This document shows, piece by piece, positions 9,836 through 21,634 of a DNA stretch of 64,000 nt (its first letter is position 1; each line of letters opens with the position of its first letter). The position numbers and the translations under genes are program-made. This DNA is from Salminus brasiliensis (Eukaryota > Chordata > Actinopteri > Characiformes > Bryconidae), in NCBI RefSeq assembly GCF_030463535.1, contig NC_132878.1:90851507-90915506 (forward strand). Direction: 5' to 3'. The notes beneath the pieces were generated by a model. That model searched no databases. It was not told where the DNA came from and saw only the letters and a list, made by a program, of their open reading frames with translations.

Positions 9836-10843
9836 ACTTTTACACAGCTTGCAGAAGCCTCTGGAGGGGTTAAACGCTAACGCTAGCCAACTCTAGCATT
9901 TCCTGAGGCTCAGGAAATAATTTTGTTGTTACAGTTATAGCTATGCTATGCTATGCTATGCTAGGCTGTGCTATTATATGCTTATATATGGCGTAAAGCA
10001 TCCAATATTTCTTCTTATAAGCCTTACCATGAAAGGAAAATCAAAGTGTTTCATTTTGAGGTCAAATAACAGGGTGGTAAACTGACATGTAAACCACATC
10101 TGAGCATTTTTCACCCCAACCAAAGTCACATACTTAATATTTATACCATCAGACCAAACAAATATTCAAATGAAAGCTATTTAGTGATGTTATCTAGCCT
10201 GTTTATCCAATACTGTAGCAGAAATTGCTGAAAACGTTAATGCTGGGTAATAATGGGGTGTGGTGAGCACGCCTCGGTGGTTTAGAGCTCTTTTAGTGGC
10301 ATGAGGGAGACATACACATTAGTAGAAGTGGTTTTAATGTTATGGCTAACTGGATGTACCTTGTCCTAATACCCAATAAATATACCTATTTAAGATATAT
10401 TTTATTTTGCTTGATCATGGACACACAAGTGCACATAGTTTCACAGCATAGGGGTGGCACAACTGTCTAACTGCCTGACAGTGAGGAGGTTAAAGGTTTA
10501 AACTCTGTTGCAGGTCTCCATGGTCAGGAGTCTGAAAATACTTCCCTGAGACGTAACATGCAGACAGTAATTAGAAATGACCAGACTGAAGAAGTGGGGA
10601 ACGAAACAAAATATGCAAAAAAAGTCACTAGACACAGTATCACACATCGAACTTAATTGTGGCCAAAGGGCATCGTTGCACATCTAGTTCATATGCCCAA
10701 TTATTTGCTGAGTGTATTTACATTAGGGGGAATAAATATTGATATATAGACTGGTCTGATCTCAGCACAGACTCCTAAACTCACGTTTTATTCTTATTTT
10801 TATTCATTTATTACTTACTCCATTTTACTGTTAGTGTACTAAC
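9836..10843. other. non-coding stretch
   Basis: Contains a short ATGCT repeat (about 9938-9962) and an isolated TIR fragment of family M3 (TTTTAATGTTATGGCTAAC, about 10330). No gene. Confidence 0.45.
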
Positions 10844-11540
10844 TTAATAGTATAGTAATGTAGTTAGTATAGTAACTTAGTAGTATAGTAATTTAGTGGT
10901 ATAGTAATTTAGTAAGTATAGTGACATAGTATAGTGACAGTGGTATAGTAATTTAGAATAGTAATGTAGTAATGTAGTAATTTAGTGGTATAGTAATTTA
11001 GTAGTATAGTAACTTAGTAGTGCAGTAATTTAGTGGTATAGTAACTCAGTATAGTAACTTAGTGGTATAGTAATTTAGTAAGTATGGTATCATAGTTAGT
11101 ATAGTAATTTAGTGGTATAGTAATTTAGTAGTATAGTAACTTAGTAGTGTAGTACTTTAGTAGTATAGTAACTCAGTATAGTAACTTAGTGGTATAGTAC
11201 CTTAGGTAGTATAGTAACTTAATAGCGCAGTAATTTAGTAGTATAGTAACTTAGTGGTATAGTAATTTAGTAATATAGTAACTTAGTATAGTAACATAGT
11301 AGTATAGTAACAGTTAGTGTAGTAATTTAGTGGTATAGTAATTTAGGAATATAGTAACTTAATAGTATAGTAACTTTGTTAGTATATTAACAGTTAGTGT
11401 AGTAATTTAGTAGTTTAGTAACTTAGTATAGTAACTTAGTAGTGTTGTAATTCAGTGGTTTAGTAATTTGGTAATAGTACAGTACCTTAGTTACTATAGT
11501 AACTTAGTAGTGTAGTAATTAATGGTATCGTAACTTAGTC
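10844..11540. repeat. irregular array of TAGTAATTTAG / TATAGTAACTTAG words
   Basis: About 700 bases built almost wholly from AGTAATTTAGTGGTATAGTA- and AGTAACTTAGTAGTATAGTA-like modules of 17-19 bases in shuffled order, with shorter (TAGTATAG) spacers. It has no fixed long period, so it behaves as cryptically simple DNA expanded by slippage. All frames hold many TAG/TAA stops. Confidence 0.85.
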
Positions 11541-12360
11541 CTTCTCACACTAAAAAGGTATCACTCCACTGACACATTACAACAAGTGAAAAGGCTGAGC
11601 TGAGCTGTCATTTATAACGTCTCTGACTGAACTTGATACTTGGACAGTTCTATGGCTCTGTCCGTAAGTATCAGCGGTTATCTTCAACTGCATACAGGTA
11701 CCTCAACCAACCTCCACTCTGTCGACCCTGCTGTTCTGGAAAGCAGCGCTGCAGAGCAGTACCTCATTTGTTGTGGAACTACTTTTTTACAGATTCAGGA
11801 TGAAATTCAGGGCTTCTTTGATTGATTTCATTCTTTAGTAAAAACTGTTGTATAAAAGCAACAGAACACTGGAGTGCGTCGTGTATAATCACAAATCACA
11901 TCACAGCAATCACAGCCGTGATGTTATTCCCAATAACACACTCCCTCCCTCGTGTTCTATTGCTTAAGTAACCCCTGTATGGTGATGCACACCGTATAGC
12001 CAGGCGCTTGCCAATACACAGCCCTACTTCCAATGCCCACGCTAAAAGTACAGCACTTTTGCGTCAAGCCGACCTCCATCCAGTTTCGGGTGCATGTAGT
12101 TTGTTACGCTTGCTTCTTTTAGCCCACTTAAGGGCCTTTGGTTTCTAAGGAGGCCATTGTATTTCCTCCATTGCCTAGCAACTATCACCAAGGCCGGCGC
12201 TCCATTGTTGCCGAGGTGAAGCACCTGCATTGCCTCCAACTTCATCCACATCTCCGCCTCGGTCTCCAGTTCAACAGGCTGATTGGTGGAGGGATGAAAA
12301 AAAGGGCCCAGTGGCAGAACGTACAGACAGAAAAAAGGCTTTTGTCAGAAACAAGCAATG
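11541..12360. other. unique-looking non-coding stretch
   Basis: 12040-12300 is low-redundancy sequence (cores ATTGCCTAGCAACTATCACC and CAGGCTGATTGGTGGAGG) that could be conserved non-coding DNA. No exon structure seen. Confidence 0.35.
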
Positions 12361-12382
12361 TACATGTGTGTGTGTATGTGTG

Positions 12383-12420
<38 letters not shown>

Positions 12421-12427
12421 TGTGTGT

Positions 12428-12462
<35 letters not shown>
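12361..12462. repeat. (GT)n microsatellite
   Basis: Two (GT)n blocks with GA/CT interruptions. Confidence 0.95.
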
Positions 12463-12465
<3 letters not shown>

Positions 12466-12554
12466 ATTTAAAAGAAATTAAGGTACTGATGGTTGGGGTT
12501 GGGGAAGGGAGCTGGTCAGTGGAAGGGGTTTAAGAAGACGGACCACCACAGTGC

Positions 12555-12612
12555 CGGTAGTGGAGGTGGAGGTGGGAGTGGAGGACCAGGGGGAGGAGGA
12601 GGAGGAGGGTGG
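12555..12612 (+). repeat. GGA/GGT purine tract
   Basis: G-rich (GGAGGTGGAGGTGGGAGTGG, then GGGGGAGGAGGAGG). Able in principle to form triplex or quadruplex DNA. Confidence 0.6.
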
Positions 12613-12683
12613 GACTTTTACATTGAAAGCTCAAAATTCTCAGCGACGTCATTTTTTTTTTACACAATATCCTTGAATAGCAC

Positions 12684-12718
12684 CTGTGTGTGTGTGTGTG
12701 TGAGAGTGTGTGTGTGTA
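12684..12718. repeat. (GT)n microsatellite
   Basis: GT repeats with one GA interruption, followed by a G-rich run. Confidence 0.9.
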
Positions 12719-12719
12719 G

Positions 12720-14354
12720 GGGTTGGGGGGGAGGTTGTCTGTCTTTCAGCTTTCAGAGTAAAAACCATAACCCACTGCCCACAAAACACATCCATCAGTA
12801 TGCACCAGTGGCCAGAGAGACGGAGGTGTGCTGTTTTGCAGAGAAGGCCGCTCCGAATCCACCGACTTCAACATTTTTTCGAAGAATTTACTTTCTTGCG
12901 AAGCGCCGGGAACCAGACCGGACCCCCTGGTCTTCCACTGATTCCACAAACAACCTGTAACCTGGTGCCCAGAGGTTTCCTCCCAGAGCACCTTGTTGCA
13001 CTTTTGCTGTTAAGGCTGCTTTTCTTTTATTGCTAATTTTTCTTTTTCTTATTTTTTCTTTGCAGCTGCTCACGTTAAGAGTGGCAGATTTTTTTATTTA
13101 TTTATTAATTTCTTTTGCTTTTTTTTGTTTTCCAATTAAAATTAAACTCATTCTTTTGAGTGACACAGAACTGCTGGACATGGTGAGTACCACATTTTGT
13201 ATCCTGGTGAGATCATTATAGTGATTCTGTTGACGGGACTGTGCGATGCCTTAGAATAACCACTTTCTGGGGTCCCTAACGATCCTTTTAGTGAATGGCC
13301 CTTAAAAGATTGGAGAATGTGGAGAACCTCTCTCTTTTTTTGAACTTTTAAAGGACCTGTACATTATCTACATCCTTAGAAAAGGGGGTTTCTTCAAGGG
13401 TTCTTAAGCAAAGGCAATGTGTAGATGTATATACATATAGTCGTTGTCCAACAGCAGCATCAGTTTGTAGTGTTTAGTCAATAATTTGAACACAGCAGTC
13501 GTCCTTGTTACTGTGTGAACACTTCAGTGATGAATGGGCCAATAGAAATGCTCCGAGTGACTTGAATTAAATCTGTAAAATTCAAATCAAGAACGCTGTC
13601 GCTTTATTGAGCAAAGTTATCATTTTGGCGAAGCATTTTTTGTGGACAGCGACAATAAACAGAACCATAGCGACTAACAAAGACAATGAAACAGTTGGTT
13701 CCTCGCCTGGTTTAATGATTTTTGGTTTTTTGCCTTTTTAAAGGACCTTTTTCTTTCTTTCTACATAGCACCAAGAGGGGTCCCGCTAAAACCCCTATTT
13801 GCTAAGCGTGTGAAGGTCCTATTCTAGGTAAAAGGTCAGTGAAGAAGCTTCTAAGCTTGTAACTTTGGCTTTTTCATGATTTAAGACCCTTATGAGTCCT
13901 CCACCATTAGATACACAAGACAAAATGACATCTTGGCAATAAACTCTATAATCTGTTTGATATATTTGATCATTCGCATTATGTAAATGCTGTAGGAATA
14001 TTGTAATGCAATGACAATCCAGACATTTCTCCTGTTTTAGGTCATTTTATATGTTGTAAAAAGGTCTTATTCTTTTGGTAAGTGATGGCATTCTTTCTTG
14101 AAACAAGATAAATGATCTGCCAATAGAGTAAATCAGTCAAATCAACATGTTTCTCTAGATGAAACGACTTAAAATCGGTAGAAAAGCAGAGAAATAAGTA
14201 ATAGTAATAAGTAATTATGTAATATTCAAACAACAATCTTATAAATATTCATAAATATTCATAGATATTCATAAATATCCCACTGTTTATCCACAACTAT
14301 ACCTGACCGGTGTCAGGGGACATAATTCTGTTAAAATTCATTTCTAATGAATTT
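12720..14354. other. non-coding stretch, no gene seen
   Basis: Repeat-poor but with no coding signature. 13245-13420 has short inverted words (GGGTTTCTTCAAGGGTTC type) like fish MITEs. 14238-14277 holds four ATAAATATTC-type units. Confidence 0.4.
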
Positions 14355-14815
14355 AAGTTAAAGTATGCACCCATTGTGCAAATACACACACACAACATAT
14401 CCTGTCTAGTCCCTGTACAGAAGTACTTCCAATAGAATAGGACTCTCTGTAGTAGGTAAAGATAAACCTATTGGCACCATGCTGCCTAATGCCAGGCGTG
14501 GGCTAGAGGGGTATAAAGCCCCCCAGCATTGAGCTGTGGAGCAGTGGGACTTTTTGAAACGGTGGATGATGCTCCACCCAATACTTTTGGGATGAGTTGT
14601 GGAGTTGGGAATGATGAGGTAGGGTGGTGATCATCCAACATCCTGACCTCACTAACGCTCTCATCACTGAATGCAATCAGATCCTCACAGCAATGCTCCT
14701 TCAAAATCTAGTAGAAAGTCTTCTCTGTACAGTTGAAGGAGGATAAACTCTTTTTAAATAGATTTCTGAAGAAACAGTGAATGAGCAGGTGTCCCAATAC
14801 TTTTGTCCCTTTACT
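14355..14815 (-). mobile_element. MITE family M1, near-complete copy
   Basis: Reverse-oriented. Landmarks in order: AAATACACACACAC, GAAGTACTTCCAATAGAATA, CCTATTGGCACCATGCTGCC, GGCGTGGGCTAGAGGGGT, CCTGACCTCACTAACGCTC, and the end GTGTCCCAATACTTTTGTCC. The left end is decayed. Confidence 0.7.
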
Positions 14816-15997
14816 TCATGATCACGTCAGCACACTGAACATAACTAATCTATAGGGATTGGTCCATTTTTGCTTTCTTTAGCCTCAGTTACATATTTTA
14901 GGCATGAACACCAAAACCGCTACAGTTGTCCTGCTGATAGGAACCACAGTTTCTAACCATGACCTGAAAGAGTCTGAAATCTGCTTCGGGTTTCAACAAA
15001 ACAGAAATGCTCACTCGTATCTCAGACATGCACACATGTCTGGTCGAGTGTAAGGTCAGTAAGAGCTTACACTGCTTTGTGAATCTGCCCAAGGAGAAGG
15101 TCACTGAGGACTTACAGTACTTTCCGTGTGTCTGTCCAGCCTTCACGTTTGAGATTAGAGGGCTGTTGAGATGCCACGTGGAGATAAGGTGTGTTTGAAG
15201 AAAGCGCCAATAAAACAAAATGGGACAGGGACACCTGAAATATCCCAGCCAAGACCGTCTGACTTTATGACCTGATAAAAGACAGAGCAAGGTTGACGGA
15301 CACAAGCTATCGGCCAAGCTATCCATCCTTTAGCTTGTCCAGTACAAGACCAAGGTTGAGGCAAAGGACAATTAAGACTTCACCATCAGGTCCATTTTCA
15401 TTGACTGGTATTTCACTGACTATGGGCTACAGAACCAAGGTTAGCCTCTGAGACCCAAGATTCAGGAACAACACGGTGCAGGTCACAGGATTTGACTGGA
15501 CTGCTCTGTCCACTGCAGTGTGGAAGACTAGTGATTTTGTTGTTGTTCTTTAAGCAGACAACAAATCATAGTCTCCCCTACAGCCCTGGGACGACTTCAC
15601 CTCGCACGTTAGTGAAGAGAAGGACATTAACTTCATACACACTGCCCCCTGTTGGAAGAAAACGAGTACTGACAGCACACAGCATATGCTGTTCACCAGT
15701 GACATGCTGGCCACCAGCAAATCCAGCATATGTTGTATTTTGGACACTGATATGCTGGTCATTCAGCTGGTAATCGAATCTATGTCTAAGGTGTTTTTAA
15801 GCTTTAAAGGAAAATTAAAAGAGCTTAATTCTGTACAGAAATAGATAAAGTTGCAATAAATAAATTCAGTAAAATCAAGAAAGATGTCTTATATCATCAT
15901 TTAATAATACAAATAATAAAAATATTAATATTTGGGCCCCAAGACACTGTTTCTATTGCTCATGTCAAGGATGTGATTACATGTTATACTCCAGGTT
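14816..15997. other. non-coding stretch
   Basis: No exon recognised. 15660-15765 has repeated CAGCATATG / CATGCTGG words, a degenerate dispersed repeat also hinted at in 31500-31745. Confidence 0.4.
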
Positions 15998-16008
15998 GAT
16001 AGACAGAC

Positions 16009-16041
<33 letters not shown>

Positions 16042-16124
16042 CATACATACATAGATGGACAGACAGACAGATAGAGAGACAGACAAAGAGATAGATAGAC
16101 AGATAGATATACAGATAGACAGAC

Positions 16125-16176
<52 letters not shown>

Positions 16177-16360
16177 GGATGGATGGATGGATGTATAGAT
16201 GGATGGATACATGGATGGATGGATGGATGGATAATGGATAGATAGCTGGATGGATGGATGGATGGATGGATGGATAGATAGACAGATAGACAGATAGATA
16301 TACAGATAGACAGACAGATAGATAGATAGATAGATAGATAGATATATAGATAGATAATAG
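15998..16360. repeat. GATA/GACA/GATG compound microsatellite
   Basis: About 360 bases of GATA with GACA and GATG blocks and an occasional GATAC. Tetranucleotide GATA/GACA repeats of this type (Bkm-like) are known to accumulate on sex chromosomes of several vertebrates; location on a sex chromosome is not shown here. The reverse strand gives a 146-codon Tyr-Leu-Ser-Ile frame that is an artefact. Confidence 0.95.
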
Positions 16361-16378
16361 ATCATAAATATGCTAACG

Positions 16379-16672
16379 TTGGGGCAGTGGTGGCTCAGCA
16401 GTTAGAGCACCGGGTTATCGATAACAGGGTTGTGGGTTCGATTCCCGGGCTTGGCAAGCTGCCACTGTTGGGCCCTTGAGCAAGGCCCTTTACCCTCTCT
16501 GCTCCCCGGGCACTGGAGTTGGCTGTCCACCGCTCTGGGTGTGTGTGTGTGTGTACTCACTGCCCCTAGCTCACTAGTGTGTGTGTTCACTACCACAGAT
16601 GGGTTAAATGCGGAGGACCCATTTCACTGCACAGTGACAAATACATGCACCTTTTGACCTTTAAAAAAAATC
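16379..16672 (+). mobile_element. tRNA-derived SINE, family S1, full-length
   Basis: Starts GGGGCAGTGGTGGCTCAGCA. A box TGGCTCAGCAG at 16391-16401; perfect B box GGTTCGATTCC at 16435-16445. The body holds GGCAAGCTGCCACTGTTGG and a GT microsatellite, and it ends GGACCCATTTCACTGCAC with an A-rich tail. It is a Pol III type element rather than a tRNA gene, since the acceptor stem and anticodon arm are not maintained. Confidence 0.8.
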
Positions 16673-16686
16673 AACAATGTATGATG

Positions 16687-17188
16687 TACACCAATCAGCC
16701 ATAACATTAGTTATTGCCTAATATTGAGTAGGTCCCTCTTGTGCCCCCACACACACAGATCTGACCATTCGAGACATGAACTCCACAAGACCTCTAAAGG
16801 CGCTCTGTGGTATCTGGCACCGCAACGAGAGCAGCAGATCCTTTCAGTCCTGTAAGTTGTGAGGTGGGGCCTTGTCGCTGGAACACCGGTTTTCCCTTTA
16901 TTTGTAGGCACTGACCACTGCATACCAAAAAAAAAAAAAAACACAAGACCTGTCTGATGTTTTGGAGATGTTCTGGCCCAGTCGTTTAGCCATCACAATC
17001 TGCTTCTTATTTAAGTGTCTCAGATTCTTATGCTTGGCCGTTTGTCCTGCATTTAACAAGAACGGACTGTTCACTTGCTGCCTAATATATCCACCCCTTG
17101 ACAGATGAAGCCACAGTAGGTGAAGACCATCAGTGTTTATCATGTAATGTTAATCTAATAATCTGATGTTATGGCTGATTTGGTGTTT
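16687..17188. mobile_element. TIR transposon relic, family M3
   Basis: Left end TACACCAATCAGCCATAACA at 16687; right end TGTTATGGCTGATTTGGTGT near 17167-17186, a near-perfect inverted terminal repeat. Internal landmarks (CACAAGACCTCTAAAGG, GCAGCAGATCCTTT, AGTCCTGTAAGTTGTGAGGTGG, CAAGACCTGTCTGATGTTTT, AGCCATCACAATCTG) are shared with 36871-37190 and 59490-59888. No intact transposase. Confidence 0.7.
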
Positions 17189-18693
17189 ATAGCACTGTAC
17201 TACCACTGTACTTTCTTGTTGTTGCTGTTTTTGTCATTTTCATATTTCTGTGTATGATTGTGTCTACTATTCTTTCAGACAGGGCTAATCTACCGTCATC
17301 GCTCAGTCAGTAGATGGACAAAACGAGTTAAACTAAGTTGAATTCAATTTAATAAGCAATGAAATAAAATACAAAATATTAAATGTGTATAGCAGATGGT
17401 AAAATATCAAATCTGAGGTACTGCACTGTGATTTTTGCTAATTTGCTGAACTGCTGAAATGGCAGTGGCCCTATGCACAAGTAATATATGTAGCGCACTT
17501 ACACTGGGTTATAATGAATGAACTGGTCTAGTAAAGTATACAGTAAGAGCGCTCTGGGTTCTGTAGATTATTTTAGTTAGCAGTGAAGAATTTTACTTAC
17601 TGAAATTCGTTTACTGACAAATCTGAACATAAAGGTAGTAAAATGTACAATGGCGGCGCCTCCGAACAAATTAGCGAACAGTACATATACTGAACCTTTT
17701 TCGGAAGGGAATTCCAGTGGAAGTCTGGGCTTGCCGTTTGGCCAAACCGCTAACTGGTTACTGTTGAGTGTCAACGTGGTCTTGAGCTTGGTCGGGCGGG
17801 ATGCAGATATGTCCACTATTGGTTAGCACTACGAGGCCTTTTGCTAGCCTTGACTTTATGAGAGCAGTTTAACGAGAGTCTTAATGACTACTTGGAGATA
17901 AAGTACAAAAACGTGATTACAAAACATTACAGTCGCTTCACTCATTTAACAGCACAGTTATTGTGTGATTTCGAGCCAATAAGCCAATAAACTGCGAAAA
18001 GAACCTCGAACTCGCTTAACGTTTTTACGTTTTTACGTTAACGTTTTTTTCTCTTTTCCACTCTTCACTTTCACCCCCTAATTCTTGGCAAGCTACTGAC
18101 TGTGAGATTAGGTTATGAAGCAAAATAAAGAATAAATGAGTGAACAAACTCAATAATAATTGACATATAGAATAAGGTTTTATCATGTTCATAATTGGAC
18201 TGTATCTGTTTACGTCGCAATTGCTTGCGTAGTTATTGCGTACGCCTTTTGCCTACCCGGGTCAGTCTAATAGAGCCCGTCTGCAAGCTCTAAGATTGGC
18301 ATCCCCGTTTGCTTCACCTGGATTGGCTTATCTCAGAGCCAATACTGGCTCAGGGGCGGGGCTTATAGGGTTATGGATGGATACAGTCCTCTATAAGAGC
18401 TATGTGGTGAACAAAGGAACTGTCTGAATTTAGGCCAATGTCTAGAATTTAGAGATTATAGTCTGGGGACTGATATCACAATCTGTCTGTCCCAGTCAGT
18501 ATTAACTATATCATTGCCGTTGCAATGATGAAACCTTGTATCTCCATTTTTGCCATTTTAACTTTTTAACACCTTATGTAAATCTGGCAGTTATTCTTCA
18601 CAATCTGTCAAAACTTCACGGACCATTAGAAATGCTCAAAAAAATGACACTGACTTCCATTGGAGGTTTTGTCCTCCTCCTGTAAAGCTGCTA
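17189..18693. other. non-coding stretch with one dispersed repeat
   Basis: 18500-18665 is a diverged member of family D (see 48051-48439; shared words AGAAATGCTC and TGACTTCCATTG). The rest is unassigned; no gene. Confidence 0.4.
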
Positions 18694-19048
18694 CACTACA
18701 TGTCCGAATGTTTGTGGACACTCCTTCTAATGAATACATTCAGCTACTTTAAAATGCACGCATTGCTGACATAGATGTGCAAGATGTGCAAATACACACA
18801 CACACAGCTTGTCTCGTCCCTGTAGAGAAGTACTGCCAATAGAATAAGACTCCCTGGAGCAGATAAACGTGAACCTATTGGCACCATGCTGCCTAATGCC
18901 AGGCGTGGGCTAGAGGGGTGTAAAGCCCCCAGCACTGATCTGTGGAACAGTGGAACTGTGTTCTCTGGAATTATGGTATTTTTAATACCCTTCATTTCAG
19001 AAGAAACAATTAATGAGCAGGTGTCCCAATACTTTCGTCCATGTAGTG
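18694..19048 (-). mobile_element. MITE family M1 copy with both termini
   Basis: Left terminus CACTACATGTCCGAATGTTT at 18694 and right terminus CTTTCGTCCATGTAGTG ending at 19048, inverted with respect to each other. An internal deletion removes the GATTGCATTCAGTGAC segment, leaving 355 bp. Confidence 0.75.
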
Positions 19049-19364
19049 CATTTTGCAGATGGGAGGTATGTATGACTGTATGTATGCTGCAGGTTGTATT
19101 AAATAGCTGTGGCTTATTTTATGTAATACACTCAACTTCTTGTTCATGGTTTTCTTTTCCTGCTGTAGCTCTGCTGTAGCTCTGCTGTAACTGTCTGTAT
19201 GGAAACATTACCAGCACTACAGGACACCGGTTTCTGAACTCCACCTGTAATCAGACCAATCCCACCACTTTTCACATAAACCCTGTTTGCTGTGCACCAC
19301 ACTTACAGCACGAAGAACCTTTTATTTTAAATATTTATTTATAAATTTAAAAAAGTCTTACCAA

Positions 19365-19700
19365 TTTTTCTCCTTTTCTCCCAATTTGGTTCTGCAAATT
19401 AGCTCCTCCTAGCACTAGCAATGCTCCCAAAGGAGGGTAAGGACTTAACACACATCTCCTCCAATAATGCCTAGCCAGCCACCACGCTCAGAGGTAAGCA
19501 CCAGCTCTCCAGCATCACCGCACCAGCTTACAGACGCCTGTGCTGGCTAACATCACTTCATCAGGGTAATGAGGGGAGAGAGCGCCATCTACCCACCTGG
19601 AAGCAGCCTGGCCAACTGTGCTCTCTTGTACTCCAGCTGTTGATGACCAATCAGCATAGTGGCAGAGCAGTAGACCACTGAGCTGCTCTGAAGAACTCAC
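19365..19700 (-). mobile_element. SINE family S2 copy
   Basis: Same block order as 62755-63115: AGCACTAGCAATGCTCCCAA, GGAGGGTAAGGACTTAACAC, CAGCCACC, CACCGCACCAGCTTACAGAC, CTGTGCTGGCTAACATC, GCGCCATCTACCCACCTGG, then AGACCACTGAGCTGCTC, which on the minus strand is the tRNA-like A-box end. Confidence 0.6.
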
Positions 19701-19721
19701 GAAGAACCTTTTTAAGGTTTA

Positions 19722-19905
19722 AAAAGCGCAGATTTGCCTGTGCTCTTATCCAGAGGGACTAACATATCAAGCGTGTTACACAGCTAGGAGAATGTAGAGT
19801 TAGGAGTCATGCCCAAGGACTCTTATTGGTGTAGTGTGATAGGCTCTCCTGGCCAGGGAATCAAACCCTAGTCCACCAGGTGGGGTAGTTAGCTGCTATG
19901 CTATA
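19722..19905 (-). mobile_element. L2-tailed SINE, second copy
   Basis: Tail side: TGCTCTTATCCAGAGGGACT. Body: GGAGAATGTAGAGTTAGGAG, TGCCCAAGGACTCTTATTGG. Head side: GGGAATCAAACCCTAGTCC (B box on the minus strand). Uninterrupted, so it serves as the reference for the split copy at 848-1866. Confidence 0.6.
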
Positions 19906-20763
19906 CAAACAGCTACATGATCCCTTAGAATTAAACAAGCCCCCCAACTCAACGACAGTGCATCCATGCTCCCAAGAAAAGCCACAAATCCTTCTGGTCC
20001 AGAGGATATGAGGAAATATGGACCCAAATGGCAAATCGGACATAATTTATATAATCTGATGTTATTTCTATGGTTTGTTTTGTTGCAGGTAAAATTCACT
20101 GGAACCTTTACTGACGCAGGAGCCCTCTGTCATGTCTGTAAATGTCTGATATAGCAGAGCTTTGATTGAGCCTAACATCACTGAGTGACAACTGCCATAA
20201 TTACATTATCCTGCCTTCTTATGTTAAACTAATCCTGTCCAAATAGTCCTGAGATCCAGTCATCCAGGTTATTGACAGGCACATGAAAAAGACTTATACA
20301 TGTTTTGACACTAATCTTGGGAGTTACATCTGTTAATTAACCAACCACAACATAATGGCCTCTAGTAGGAGAGCCATTAGCCGGTTTCAGCACAGGAGGC
20401 GTGGCGTTGTCACCTTGGTTTGGCCCATAACTACAACCACTACTGCTAGACTCAGTATGGACGACCAGCCAACTGCAGCATGGAAGGTGTGGCTTGTCTC
20501 AATACAACCATAAGTTGTTATTTAGATATATATTTATGTGTTTACTTATTTAGATTTTGGAAAAGCTACCAGATTGGATTGACCTATTTAAGCCCTACAC
20601 CTTGCCCATTAGTCAAGAAACAGGCCAAAACCTTCATGCGACTATCTCGGCTCTAGGCTCAAACAACATATTTGTTACCATTTAATGTAAAGACTGTAAA
20701 GTAATAAAGCTATAAGACATCTGATTCCATTCACCAACACTGTAAACACCTCTGGCTCTTTAA
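19906..20763. other. non-coding stretch, nothing recognised
   Basis: No exon, RNA or named repeat. Mid-AT composition. Confidence 0.45.
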
Positions 20764-21292
20764 GGGCCCCATTCACACCTGGCTTTGACATTCGTCTCGG
20801 GTGATCTGATCACAAATGATTGTCAAAATGAATAGCCGCTCACACCTGGCATTTCCACATACCACCTGTGATCGGATATTCCACGTCATTTCCGCTGGAG
20901 GAGGGACATGATGCTCGTTAATAATTAATAAATAATTATTCATCAAGATGAGGCACCTAGTTTCACTTGCACCCAAGACACAACGTTACCTAACTTGTAC
21001 TAACAGCTAGACAATGTGGTCTCTTGGTTATTATGTATGTTCCAGCTGGGGCAGTGATGCAGTTGATGTGGACAGGGCTTTGCTGTTGGGGATGCATCGA
21101 GACACTTTGGCGTTCATGCTACAAGGATAATGTGGTCATATGTGTCTCTGACCACCTCCGAATGAGGTCTGAGTGATCGGATTACGATGGGTCCTCGAGT
21201 CGCACTGTAACACGTTCACACCTGGACTTTGAGCTGGCCACTTATGATCAGATCACCCAGGAAGCATGCTAATGCCAGGTGTGAACAGGGCC
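20764..21292. mobile_element. PIF/Harbinger-like non-autonomous element, copy 1
   Basis: Terminal inverted repeats: GGCCCCATTCACACCTGGC at the left and GCCAGGTGTGAACAGGGCC at the right, extending inward through GGTGATCTGATCA / TGATCAGATCACC. Flanks are TAA and TAG, consistent with a 3-base target duplication that has since mutated. Copy 2 at 61377-61919 has a clean TGT duplication. Confidence 0.6.
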
Positions 21293-21525
21293 TAGAATGC
21301 AGGATTTCACACCGAACCACTTGCAATGACCCTGTTTATTTCTCACTGATTGAATTATGCAGAAATTTGGACCCATGTAATCACAATAAGTGGCTTTTTT
21401 CTGTAGCTTTACTTCTGCATGGAGTTTAGTTCTGCTACCCTTTTCATCAATTCTTCTCAACCAGATTAAAATACTCAGTAGTGTGTGTTACTTAATGAAG
21501 AGCCAACACAAAGCAATCGCCTTAA
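21293..21525. other. short spacer downstream of the apolipoprotein-like gene
   Basis: No feature recognised; ends in the 3' UTR of the minus-strand gene. Confidence 0.4.
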
Positions 21526-21530
21526 ACCCC

Positions 21531-21536
21531 TTTATT
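21531..21536 (-). terminator. polyadenylation signal of the apolipoprotein-like gene
   Basis: AATAAA on the minus strand (TTTATT on plus), about 100 bases after the stop codon. Confidence 0.75.
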
Positions 21537-21634
21537 GTTCTACGTTAGCACGTGATGTCATCTCAAAGGGGAGGGGGGGGACGAAGAGTGGTGATTTCCC
21601 CGAAGGCCTGTTTCTCAGATATCCTAGAGTTTTT

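Noticed and set aside
9607-9873. Repetitive 88-codon frame
   Set aside because: By-product of the 42-bp tandem repeat; no start context or splice evidence.
12493-12960. 155-codon glycine-rich frame
   Set aside because: Translates GGA/GGT and GT tracts; no recognisable domain.
15925-16365. 146-codon Tyr-Leu-Ser-Ile frame
   Set aside because: Pure translation of the GATA microsatellite.
16391-16445. Possible tRNA gene (A and B boxes)
   Set aside because: The boxes belong to a SINE; no cloverleaf with paired acceptor stem can be drawn.
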